A DNA stretch of 64,000 nucleotides from Bacteroidia bacterium (GTDB lineage Bacteria; Bacteroidota; Bacteroidia; NS11-12g; UBA9320): contig JAOLBX010000003.1 in the NCBI GenBank assembly GCA_028339355.1, positions 62,001-126,000 on the forward strand. The letters run 5' to 3'. Under the pieces are notes generated by a model, which saw nothing but the letters and a program-made list of their open reading frames with translations, had not been told where the DNA came from and made no database searches. Position 1 is the first letter of the stretch. Every line of letters starts with the position of its first letter. This document shows positions 54,924-62,902 of this stretch, piece after piece. Position numbers and translations under genes: made by a program.

Positions 54924-55943
54924 ATGATCGCTCGGTATCTTTTGTATCTAATCGCACCGCTCATTTTTTTGAGTAGTTGCACTGACACGGCCAAAACGGG
55001 GTTGTCAGACCAGATATCCTTGAGGTTGCCGAGCGATTTTTCTGAGGTAATTTATCCGAACGACAACCTATACTCAGCTGAAAGATGGCAACTAGGTAAA
55101 ATGTTGTTTTATGACACTCGTCTTTCTATAGATAGTAGTATTAGTTGCGGATCTTGTCATAAGGCTAGTTCAGCTTTTAGTGATAATATCCGCTTTAGTC
55201 TTGGTGTATATGATAGAATAGGTACTAGGAATTCTCCTACTCTAGCAAATGTCGCTTTTCACCCCTACTTCACTAGAGAAGGTGGTGTACCGAGTTTAGA
55301 ACAACAAATACTCGTACCTATACAAGAGCATAATGAATTTGACTTTAATGTCGTACTAGCTGGAGAACGATTGGCACACGATAGTCTATATACTATCATG
55401 AGTCAAAAAGCATACAATAGAGATATGGACTATTTTGTAATTACTAGAGCAATTTCAACTTTTGAGCGAAGCCTAATAAGTGACCAAAGCCCTTTTGATG
55501 CTTATAGACACAATAGCGAGACAAGTCCACTTACAAAAAGTCAAGAAAGTGGAATGAATCTTTTTTTTAGCGAAAAAACCAATTGTTTTACCTGTCACAG
55601 TGGACCCAATTTTACAAATTACAGCTTTCAGAACAATGGGCTATATGAAGTATATCAAGACAATGGAAAAATGAGACTTACTGGAAACGAAAGCGACAAT
55701 GCACTTTTTAAGGTACCTTCTTTGCGAAACATAGAAGTTTCAGGCCCATTTATGCACGACGGCTCTCTAAACACCCTCGAACTGGTTATAGAACATTATG
55801 ATCGTGGTGGCTATTCCCACGTTAACAAGAGCCCAAACTTAAAACCACTAAACCTTGCTTCTAATGAAAAAGAAGATTTACTTAACTTTCTAAGAAGCTT
55901 AACAGACGAAGGCTTCATAAGCAACCCAAAATTTAAAAACTAA
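54924..55943 (+). CDS. Di-heme c-type enzyme, cytochrome c peroxidase/MauG superfamily (first copy)
   Basis: A 339-residue lipoprotein (lipobox LSSC, Cys19). It has two heme-binding motifs: Cys75-Gly-Ser-Cys78-His79 and Cys221-Phe-Thr-Cys224-His225. PSLRNIEVSGPFMHDGSL near the end is typical of the superfamily. Unlike the two other copies it lacks the FFWDGR block: the aligned stretch is YFTREGG, with Arg118 where Trp stands. It may oxidise the neighbouring MbnP rather than act as a peroxidase (inference). Its stop overlaps the next ATG (TAATG). Confidence 0.88.
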   Translation: MIARYLLYLIAPLIFLSSCTDTAKTGLSDQISLRLPSDFSEVIYPNDNLYSAERWQLGKMLFYDTRLSIDSSISCGSCHKASSAFSDNIRFSLGVYDRIGTRNSPTLANVAFHPYFTREGGVPSLEQQILVPIQEHNEFDFNVVLAGERLAHDSLYTIMSQKAYNRDMDYFVITRAISTFERSLISDQSPFDAYRHNSETSPLTKSQESGMNLFFSEKTNCFTCHSGPNFTNYSFQNNGLYEVYQDNGKMRLTGNESDNALFKVPSLRNIEVSGPFMHDGSLNTLELVIEHYDRGGYSHVNKSPNLKPLNLASNEKEDLLNFLRSLTDEGFISNPKFKN

Positions 55944-57037
55944 TGAGAATAAAAATAATTACACTAAGCTTTATATTAATAGGGACATTCACCTTCGTGA
56001 GTTGTAAAGATGATGACGAGAATGAGCCTGAAGGATTAGTCTTGGATGAGACTCCTTTTGCATTAAATATTGGCGGTTTCCCTATGCCTGCTATAGCAGC
56101 AGACAATCCACTCACCATTCAAGGAGTAAAGCTGGGAAGAATGCTATTTTATGAAAAAATGCTATCTGGTGATGGAGAAATGGCTTGTGCAAATTGTCAC
56201 TTGCAGGAATTTGCTTTTACGGACACCGCAAAATTTTCGACAGGAATAAGAGGTAACAAAGGAGGCAGGCAAGCGATGACCATATTTAATATGGCATGGC
56301 ACGATAATGAATTTTTCTGGGACGGTAGAGCTCATTTATTGAGAGATCAATCTCTATTACCTATTCAAGATGAATTGGAGATGGACGAAACATTAGAAAA
56401 TGTAATAGCTAAATTATCTGCGAGTCAATTATACAAAGATCAGTTTATACGTGCATTTGGCTCAGAGGAAATAACTAGTACCAAAATGTCACTAGCAATG
56501 GAACAGTTTATGAACACTATACTTTCTAATAATTCCAAATACGATGCGTTTTTACTAGACAGCAATGTGTTTAACGAAAGTGAAAAAAGAGGATTAGATT
56601 TATTTACAACCGATTACAATCCATTTTTCCCAGAAAAGAGTGGTGCAGACTGCCAGCATTGCCATGGAGGGGCCAATTTTGAGAATGATAAGTATATGAA
56701 CAATGGTTTAGACGCTGATGGGCAACAGAAAGATTCTGGCAGAATAGCAGCAACTAAAAACCCGAAAGATATGGCTGCTTTTAAGGTTACAAGCCTAAGA
56801 AACATAGCAATCACCGCTCCGTATATGCATGATGGTAGGTTCAACACTTTGGAAGAAGTAGTGGAGCACTACAATTCTGGCATAAAAGCTTCCAACTCAC
56901 TGGAGCCTGCACTAGAGCAAACCAGAGAAAAAGGTTTATTCCTCACAGCACAGGACAAAGAAGACTTAATAGCTTTTTTGAAGACGTTGACAGATAATGA
57001 CCTGATGAGCAATAGCAATTACAGTAATCCGTTCTAA
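55943..57037 (+). CDS. Di-heme c-type enzyme, cytochrome c peroxidase/MauG superfamily (second copy)
   Basis: A 364-residue lipoprotein (lipobox VSC, Cys21) followed by KDDDENEPE, a signal that in related Bacteroidota sends lipoproteins to the cell surface. Heme motifs are Cys82-Ala-Asn-Cys85-His86 and Cys237-Gln-His-Cys240-His241. The interheme Trp is present (Trp126 in FFWDGRAHLLRDQ). The end VTSLRNIAITAPYMHDGRF is typical. It is coupled to the first copy by a one-base overlap, so the two are made together. Confidence 0.9.
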   Translation: MRIKIITLSFILIGTFTFVSCKDDDENEPEGLVLDETPFALNIGGFPMPAIAADNPLTIQGVKLGRMLFYEKMLSGDGEMACANCHLQEFAFTDTAKFSTGIRGNKGGRQAMTIFNMAWHDNEFFWDGRAHLLRDQSLLPIQDELEMDETLENVIAKLSASQLYKDQFIRAFGSEEITSTKMSLAMEQFMNTILSNNSKYDAFLLDSNVFNESEKRGLDLFTTDYNPFFPEKSGADCQHCHGGANFENDKYMNNGLDADGQQKDSGRIAATKNPKDMAAFKVTSLRNIAITAPYMHDGRFNTLEEVVEHYNSGIKASNSLEPALEQTREKGLFLTAQDKEDLIAFLKTLTDNDLMSNSNYSNPF

Positions 57038-57042
57038 ATTTG
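57035..57042 (+). promoter_or_regulatory. -7 promoter element TAAATTTG overlapping the end of the second di-heme gene
   Basis: TAAATTTG includes the TAA stop of the preceding gene and ends 6 bases before the GTG at 57049. It suggests a separate promoter for the second half of the locus. Confidence 0.5.
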
Positions 57043-57048
57043 CAGTAA

Positions 57049-57429
57049 GTGAAACAAATATTTTCCATAGCACTTATCATTTTGTTTATGCTTCCATCAG
57101 TGGGAGTTCATTTTGATTTGTCTTTTTGTTGCGGGAATTTGGAAGAGGTAGGCATATCCCATACTATGGGACTGGAAGTGAACGAATGCTGTAAAACTTT
57201 GAAGCACGATGGGTGCATGACATCCAATGAAATAATAGTCCCACCTGCTCAACAAGATTTCGTTTCTACCCAAGTAGCATTGACTATCCCTGCTGTTGTT
57301 GCCCTGCCTTATCTCTTAGCTCACATTGAGCACATTGAGTTTGAGACTAAACTCAACTCTACAAATATTCTCCACCACCATCCACCGGAGTATCACACTC
57401 CTAGTTTTCTTCAAGTGTTTCTTTGTTAA
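57049..57429 (+). CDS. HYC_CC_PP family protein (second copy)
   Basis: A 126-residue exported protein starting with GTG. Landmarks are His21 in VGVHFDLS, Cys27-Cys28, Cys47-Cys48 and the late HHHPPEYH (His109-111). The first pair is CC instead of the H-x-C spacing of the first copy. A hydrophobic stretch (residues 73-92) adds a possible membrane helix. The His/Cys content suggests metal binding; no activity is known. It precedes the TonB receptor by 69 bases. Confidence 0.75.
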   Translation: MKQIFSIALIILFMLPSVGVHFDLSFCCGNLEEVGISHTMGLEVNECCKTLKHDGCMTSNEIIVPPAQQDFVSTQVALTIPAVVALPYLLAHIEHIEFETKLNSTNILHHHPPEYHTPSFLQVFLC

Positions 57430-57498
57430 AAACTAATTAAGTGGCTATTAGCCAATCGACTTAATTTTTTTAAAAACACATAATAAGAAACAATAAAA

Positions 57499-59790
57499 AT
57501 GAAAAACATCATATTGATGCTTGCGTTACTCACCTATTCAGGTGCATTTGCACAGCAAGACCATCACATAATTAGCGGAAAAGTCACCACCACAAGTGGA
57601 GATCCATTGCCTGGGGCATTTGTGCATTGGCAAGATAAAAACACAGGAGTATTTGCTGATAGTGTAGGAAATTTCACAATAGAACACCAGCACGAATCTC
57701 CTTTTCTCGTAGTATCTTTTGCTTCATATCTCTCCGACACTACAGAGGTGAAAGATATGAGTCAGCCTCTTTCCATAGCTCTCAGAGAAGGGGGAGAATT
57801 AAAGACTGCAAATGTCTTTGGAAAGCGAATTAGCTACGGGCTTTCTAAGCTCAGCCCGCGAACTACTGTACTAATGGGTGAACGAGAATTTCAAAAAGCT
57901 GCATGCTGTAATTTATCCGAAAGCTTCGAAAACTCACCTGCTATAGACGTAAGTTTTAGTGATGCAGTGACAGGCACCAAACAAATAAAAATGCTAGGCT
58001 TGGATGGTTTCTACACACTCATTGGTAGAGAATATATGCCCTCAGTACGCACCCTAAATAGCTACTACGGCCTAAGCCATATACCTGCAGCGTGGGTAGA
58101 CGGTATACAAATAACAAAAGGAGCCGGTAGCGTAGTCAATGGATATGAGAGCATAGCAGGTCAGATAAACATAGAACTCAAAAAACCATTTGGTAAGGAG
58201 AAATTTTTATTGGACCAATTCGTCGGAGGAGGTGGAAGATTAGAAACGGATTTGATGTATGTAAAAGACATCAATAAGCACTTGGCTACTTCACTTATGG
58301 CAAGGTACGGATACCAGGGAATACAAAATGATAGAAACGATGATGGTTTCTTAGACATGCCACTATCCAAAGATTTTAAGGTAATGAATAGGTGGCAGTT
58401 TTATGCCGACAATGGATTAGAAGGCACAGCAAATGTTAGCTACCACAAAAATGAACAGGACGCTGGTCAAAAGGTGTTTTACGATGATAATCTAGGCGGA
58501 TATGGTATTAACATAGACTCAAAAGTTATTGACGCATTTGCCAAGCTAGGTAAGACTATAAAGGGTAAAGAATTTGGTAGCTTTGGTTCGCAATACAACT
58601 ACAATCACTCAGAGATGACGAGCACATATGGTTCTGCTACTAACAACAAAGTATACAGGGCACACACAGACCAAGCATATTTGAATTTACTCTACGAGAG
58701 CATTATAGGCAATAGTTTTCATCAGTTTCAAACAGGCATTTCTATGTTATATGACAAGACAAATGAAACGTACGATGGCTTTCATTTTGAACGTACAGAA
58801 ACAGTACCTGGTGCATTTTTTGAGTATACATACAAACCCAAAGAAACGTTCAGTTTGGTGGGTGGTCTGCGTACTGACTATAACTCTATCTATGGTTTAT
58901 CTATCACGCCTCGTTTTCATGGCAAATACAGGTTTAATAAAGATAAAACTTCGCTAAGAATGAGTGCAGGAATGGGCCGTAGAACTAGTAATCCATTAGC
59001 TCAGAACCAATTCCTATTTGCAAGCGGTAGATCACTAAATTTCATTTTCACTGATGCGGCACTACCCTATGGCTTGGAGCAAGAAGAAGCCATAAACTCT
59101 GGACTGAGTTTTGAGCACGAGCTTAGGTTAGGCTATATGCCTGCTACTATCGGGTTAGATTATTTCAACACTACTTTTTTACAGGAAGTAGTAGTGGATA
59201 GAGAGACAGAAGCTCTGGCTAGTTTTTACAATATGAAAAATGGTACACGTGCAAATAGTTTTCAAGCACAGCTAGACTTACAACCTGCACGTAGAACCGA
59301 AGTACGAATAGCATACAGAATGTTTGATGTGCAAAGCAAGTATTACATAGATGGAGGACCAAACTCTGCAGCTGCGGTCAACACAAAAACTCTTGCAAAG
59401 CCATTTATTTCTAAACACAGAGCCTTTATAAATGTAACACAACGTACTAGAAATGATTGGCAGTTTAGCAGTACAGCGACTTGGTATGGACCACAACGTA
59501 TTGCAGGTAGTACTGACACAGTTTACAGCAATGGTGTAAGTCTAGCTTATACAGTTCAAGACAATTATTCACCAAATTTCTTATTGCTAAACGCTCAGGT
59601 AAGCAAGACCTTCAAAAAGCAATTTGAAGTATATTTGGGTGCTGAGAATATTTTAAACTACCGCCAAGATAACCCTATACAAGAAGCTGCCAATCCTTTT
59701 GACCAAAAGTTTGATGCGGGTTTAGTTTGGGGGCCAATATTCGGCAGAATGTTTTATGGTGGTTTTAGATGGAGATTCAAAAGTGAATAG
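57499..59790 (+). CDS. TonB-dependent receptor with carboxypeptidase-like N-terminal domain
   Basis: A 763-residue outer-membrane receptor. Residues 1-19 are a signal peptide. A carboxypeptidase-D-type domain follows (ISGKVTTTSGDPLPGAFVHW to about 97). The plug (about 125-235) carries a Cys136-Cys137 pair, ENSPAIDVSFSDAVTG and GAGSVVNGYESIAGQI. The rest is a beta-barrel ending RMFYGGFRWRF. Its place between HYC_CC_PP, MbnP and di-heme genes suggests uptake of a copper species or a metal chelate; this is inference. The TonB/ExbB genes are elsewhere. Confidence 0.9.
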   Translation: MKNIILMLALLTYSGAFAQQDHHIISGKVTTTSGDPLPGAFVHWQDKNTGVFADSVGNFTIEHQHESPFLVVSFASYLSDTTEVKDMSQPLSIALREGGELKTANVFGKRISYGLSKLSPRTTVLMGEREFQKAACCNLSESFENSPAIDVSFSDAVTGTKQIKMLGLDGFYTLIGREYMPSVRTLNSYYGLSHIPAAWVDGIQITKGAGSVVNGYESIAGQINIELKKPFGKEKFLLDQFVGGGGRLETDLMYVKDINKHLATSLMARYGYQGIQNDRNDDGFLDMPLSKDFKVMNRWQFYADNGLEGTANVSYHKNEQDAGQKVFYDDNLGGYGINIDSKVIDAFAKLGKTIKGKEFGSFGSQYNYNHSEMTSTYGSATNNKVYRAHTDQAYLNLLYESIIGNSFHQFQTGISMLYDKTNETYDGFHFERTETVPGAFFEYTYKPKETFSLVGGLRTDYNSIYGLSITPRFHGKYRFNKDKTSLRMSAGMGRRTSNPLAQNQFLFASGRSLNFIFTDAALPYGLEQEEAINSGLSFEHELRLGYMPATIGLDYFNTTFLQEVVVDRETEALASFYNMKNGTRANSFQAQLDLQPARRTEVRIAYRMFDVQSKYYIDGGPNSAAAVNTKTLAKPFISKHRAFINVTQRTRNDWQFSSTATWYGPQRIAGSTDTVYSNGVSLAYTVQDNYSPNFLLLNAQVSKTFKKQFEVYLGAENILNYRQDNPIQEAANPFDQKFDAGLVWGPIFGRMFYGGFRWRFKSE

Positions 59791-59863
59791 AATGCAACAT
59801 TTATACATCCAAAAACGTCTTAAATGTGTGATTCCGGTTACAAAACTAGCCATAAGATTACCT

Positions 59864-59871
59864 TATCTTTG
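59864..59871 (+). promoter_or_regulatory. -7 promoter element TATCTTTG for the second MbnP gene
   Basis: TATCTTTG ends 24 bases before the ATG at 59896. Confidence 0.45.
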
Positions 59872-59895
59872 AAATGTATAGTTGTAAATAAAGTA

Positions 59896-60657
59896 ATGAA
59901 AAAATTATCATATATCATCCTCAGCTTAATATCACTAGGACTTTGGTCATGTCAAGAAGAACCCGTTGTCTGCTGTGATGCACCGCCAGAGACTGCCGAG
60001 GTCAGTGACCTTAATATATTCATCAAACATTTAGTAGGGAGCACTCCACTAGATTTCACCACAGAATACACGTTGCCTAGCATGGAAGAAGTAACCTTTA
60101 GAAGGTTTTCATATCTGCTAAGTGATTTCTATTTGGTCAATTCAGATGATTCTAAGACATCAATGAACGACCAGTTTGCATATGTAGATGTGCGTGCGGG
60201 AAAAACTACTTTTATCCTCTCGGATATACCAAAGGGAAATTATAAAGGACTTGGTTTTTCGATAGGTGTAGACTCCGCCATAAATCATGGAAATACGAAT
60301 CAGTACCCATCAGATCACCCTTTATCTCCTATCAACAATTCGTTGTATTGGAGTTGGGAAGGAGGTTTTATTTTCACTGCTTTAGAAGGTAAGACACTGG
60401 CAAATGATGAGAGTTTCATATTTCATCTAGCCGGTTTTAGGAATAAGACTAATTTTGAGTTTCCGTTATCCTTCACAAAGGACAATCCAGCACTCAACGC
60501 AACATTATCTTATGATATCGCTGAAATATTTCAGAATCCAGAAATATACAATATAGCAAATGAAGGAGCCAGCACTCACAGCACTTCTGACCCAGTTACA
60601 AACAAACTATTTCTAAATATGCGAGATGTATTTTCAATCAACAGCATATCCGAATAG
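59896..60657 (+). CDS. MbnP family lipoprotein
   Basis: A 253-residue lipoprotein (lipobox LWSC, Cys19) from the ATG at 59896. The frame is open upstream to 59824, where it lacks a signal. The MbnP domain shares with the copy at 53951: FIKHLVGS (His45), RRFSYLLSDFYL, SDHPLSPI (His141), SLYWSWEGGFIF (Trp152, Trp154) and FHLAGFRN (His177). It has an early CC (VVCCDAPP) but no T9SS domain. The three His and the W-x-W are the best candidates for a metal site and Trp oxidation. It is 3 bases from the next di-heme gene. Confidence 0.85.
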   Translation: MKKLSYIILSLISLGLWSCQEEPVVCCDAPPETAEVSDLNIFIKHLVGSTPLDFTTEYTLPSMEEVTFRRFSYLLSDFYLVNSDDSKTSMNDQFAYVDVRAGKTTFILSDIPKGNYKGLGFSIGVDSAINHGNTNQYPSDHPLSPINNSLYWSWEGGFIFTALEGKTLANDESFIFHLAGFRNKTNFEFPLSFTKDNPALNATLSYDIAEIFQNPEIYNIANEGASTHSTSDPVTNKLFLNMRDVFSINSISE

Positions 60658-60660
60658 CAT

Positions 60661-61767
60661 ATGAAGAAATTTTTATTATTCATATCCATAGTGGCTAGCC
60701 TATATGCGTGTAAGGATGTAGTAAACGAAATACCAGACACACCGTTTAGCAGTGCACCATACTCGTTCACCTATTCTGATGCAGTGCTGCCTCCACCTCG
60801 CATAGCCTCAGACAATCCGCTGACCAATGAAGGGGTGCAACTAGGAAGAATGTTGTTCTATGACCCAATCCTAAGTGGAGACAGTACCCAAAGTTGTGCA
60901 TCTTGTCATAATCAAAAGAACGCGTTTACGGATAATGGTAAGCCATTTAGTGAAGGAATTAACGGCACTTTTGGGACGAGAAATTCAATGCCTATTTTTA
61001 ATCTAATGTGGCATTTAGACGGATTTTTTTGGGACGGACGTGCAGACATTCTTAGACACCAAGCACTTGTGCCTATAGAAGACCCCATAGAAATGGATGA
61101 AACAATAGGCAACGTCTTGGCTAAAGTGAATAGTTCTGCGAACTATAAAGATCAGTTTAAAAAAGCATTCAATGTAGAAGAGATAGACGAAGAACAACTC
61201 GGCAAAGCATTTGAACAATTCATGCTAAGTATTGTGAGTGGCAATTCTAAATTTGACAAGGTTCAGCTGGGTCTTGCTTCTTTTACCGATCAAGAGAAAG
61301 TAGGACAAATTATTTTCAACTCTGAAGCGGTAACGCTTCAAGATGAAATTGATTCACAAAATCCTATCAACTACGGAGCAGACTGTTTTCACTGCCACGG
61401 CAATAGTCTTTTTATGCGTAGAGAATACCTAAGCAATGGTTTGTCAGACAATGGTGACAAGGGTCGCGGCGGAGCCACTGGCATAGCAGACGATGACTGT
61501 AAGTTTAAAACCCCGTCTCTACGCAATATAGAAAAGACCGCACCCTATATGCACGACGGTCGATTTAACACATTAGAAGAGGTGATACAGTTCTATTTAA
61601 GCCCTATGGACAACAGCTGTGCAGACCTGGCCAATAGCCCAAATATGCATGCTCTAAAAGATTCCATATATTTGAGTGAATCAAATAAGGAAGCTTTGGT
61701 ATCATTTTTGAAGACATTAACAGACGAGACCTTACTAACGGATGAGAGATATTCAAATCCATTTTAA
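60661..61767 (+). CDS. Di-heme c-type enzyme, cytochrome c peroxidase/MauG superfamily (third copy)
   Basis: A 368-residue lipoprotein (lipobox LYAC, Cys17). Heme motifs are Cys79-Ala-Ser-Cys82-His83 and Cys242-Phe-His-Cys245-His246. The interheme Trp is present (Trp124 in FFWDGRADILRHQ). PSLRNIEKTAPYMHDGRF is near the end, with extra Cys in ADDDCKF and DNSCADLA. It resembles the second copy over its length. The tight spacing to the second MbnP gene marks an MbnP/di-heme pair. Confidence 0.9.
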   Translation: MKKFLLFISIVASLYACKDVVNEIPDTPFSSAPYSFTYSDAVLPPPRIASDNPLTNEGVQLGRMLFYDPILSGDSTQSCASCHNQKNAFTDNGKPFSEGINGTFGTRNSMPIFNLMWHLDGFFWDGRADILRHQALVPIEDPIEMDETIGNVLAKVNSSANYKDQFKKAFNVEEIDEEQLGKAFEQFMLSIVSGNSKFDKVQLGLASFTDQEKVGQIIFNSEAVTLQDEIDSQNPINYGADCFHCHGNSLFMRREYLSNGLSDNGDKGRGGATGIADDDCKFKTPSLRNIEKTAPYMHDGRFNTLEEVIQFYLSPMDNSCADLANSPNMHALKDSIYLSESNKEALVSFLKTLTDETLLTDERYSNPF

Positions 61768-61788
61768 AACAAATAACAATAAACAAAC

Positions 61789-62157
61789 ATGAAAAATATA
61801 TTTTTAGCACTATTGATGGTAAGTACACTGGTTGTATTTGCTAAGACTATCACTCAAAAAATACTTGTAAAAGGAGAATGCGGAATGTGTAAAGAGAAAA
61901 TAGAAAAAGCTCTTGACGTACCGGGTATATCCTTCGCAGAGTGGAATAAAGAAACAAAAATGCTCACTGTACGCTACAATGATTCTAAAATATCTGAAAA
62001 TGATATCCATATGACCATAAGTAACTTGGGCTACGCTACTGCAAAAATGGCAGCAAACACTGCTAGCCAAGGAAAACTAGACAGCTGCTGCAAACCAAAA
62101 GAAGCTGTAAAAGCGTGTGGTGCGGCAAAAGCTGGTTGCTGTACCAAGAAGAAGTAA
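61789..62157 (+). CDS. Exported heavy-metal-associated domain protein with Cys-rich tail
   Basis: A 122-residue protein with a signal peptide (residues 1-18) and an HMA (ferredoxin-like) domain whose metal site is Cys31-Gly-Met-Cys34 (KGECGMCKEKIEKAL), followed by MTISNLGYATAKM. The C-terminal tail has LDSCCKPKE, KACGAA and GCCTKKK, five Cys in all. Copper chaperones and mercury carriers share the fold. Export to the periplasm fits a metal hand-over from the receptor or MbnP. It closes the locus and is followed by a terminator. Confidence 0.88.
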   Translation: MKNIFLALLMVSTLVVFAKTITQKILVKGECGMCKEKIEKALDVPGISFAEWNKETKMLTVRYNDSKISENDIHMTISNLGYATAKMAANTASQGKLDSCCKPKEAVKACGAAKAGCCTKKK

Positions 62158-62177
62158 TATTCTTTTAAAGAATTTTT

Positions 62178-62217
62178 AAGAGGTCATTTGCATTTGCGAA
62201 TGACCTTCTTTGTTTTT
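62178..62217 (+). terminator. Terminator after the HMA protein gene
   Basis: AGGTCATT pairs with AATGACCT, extended by AAG/CTT across a one-base bulge, then TTTGTTTTT. It lies 20 bases after the stop and marks the end of the metal locus. Confidence 0.7.
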
Positions 62218-62235
62218 AAATCAACATCACAAAAA

Positions 62236-62820
62236 GTGTTAAAATCTTATAACGTTTCTATTGCCCTGTCGCTATTACTTTTAAGCTCGTGCTCTATTAC
62301 TAAAACAAACAAAAAATCATACCAACCAGCACAACTCATCTCAATAGAGGCTTTAGACCCAAGCGAAGACAAGTCTGTATTGTCTACTCATAACGATGAA
62401 GTAATGGTCTCCATATTCTTTGGGACTAAGTTGGGAGACAAATGGTTTTTCAATGGTTATAATTTACCAACTTTGATTTTCGACTCCAGTGCCATGTTAC
62501 AATCCATTACAGATGTACAACTAAGGACTACAGATGAATGCAGTAATTGTGAGGTTTGGATTTGCTTGACAGAAATAGACGATGACAATAGTGAAGACAG
62601 GACAAACAACAAACTGCTTAATCATATTAACACAAACGGATACCAATCCTTAGACTCTAAGGCTGATTTAGATGCATTGATCACAGACAACGACTTTTTA
62701 GGAGTAGTTAAGATACCATACTTTACAAATCGCCTAGACACTAATTACACGATAAAAGGCTTCGATTTGCTAGACAAATACGAGTATAAAATCAAGATAT
62801 CTCGCGGTGGTTTAGATTGA
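62236..62820 (+). CDS. Hypothetical lipoprotein
   Basis: A 194-residue lipoprotein (lipobox LLSSC) I do not recognise. I start at the GTG at 62236. The frame is open to 62188, inside the preceding terminator, so the earlier ATG is unlikely. The body has TTDECSNCEVWICLTEIDDD with three Cys and a strand-rich end KYEYKIKIS. It lies beyond the terminator of the metal locus, so a link is doubtful. Confidence 0.6.
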   Translation: MLKSYNVSIALSLLLLSSCSITKTNKKSYQPAQLISIEALDPSEDKSVLSTHNDEVMVSIFFGTKLGDKWFFNGYNLPTLIFDSSAMLQSITDVQLRTTDECSNCEVWICLTEIDDDNSEDRTNNKLLNHINTNGYQSLDSKADLDALITDNDFLGVVKIPYFTNRLDTNYTIKGFDLLDKYEYKIKISRGGLD

Positions 62821-62902
62821 GATTAATCAAAAAATGTAAGGAGCAAATACTATTCTTCTATATTATTGCTTATTACTGATAAGGACTTTTAATATAAAAA
62901 AA

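Noticed and set aside
53951-61767. Methanobactin biosynthesis cluster
   Set aside because: MbnP and MbnH-like genes are present, but there is no precursor peptide, MbnB/MbnC-like gene or exporter typical of that pathway in the window.
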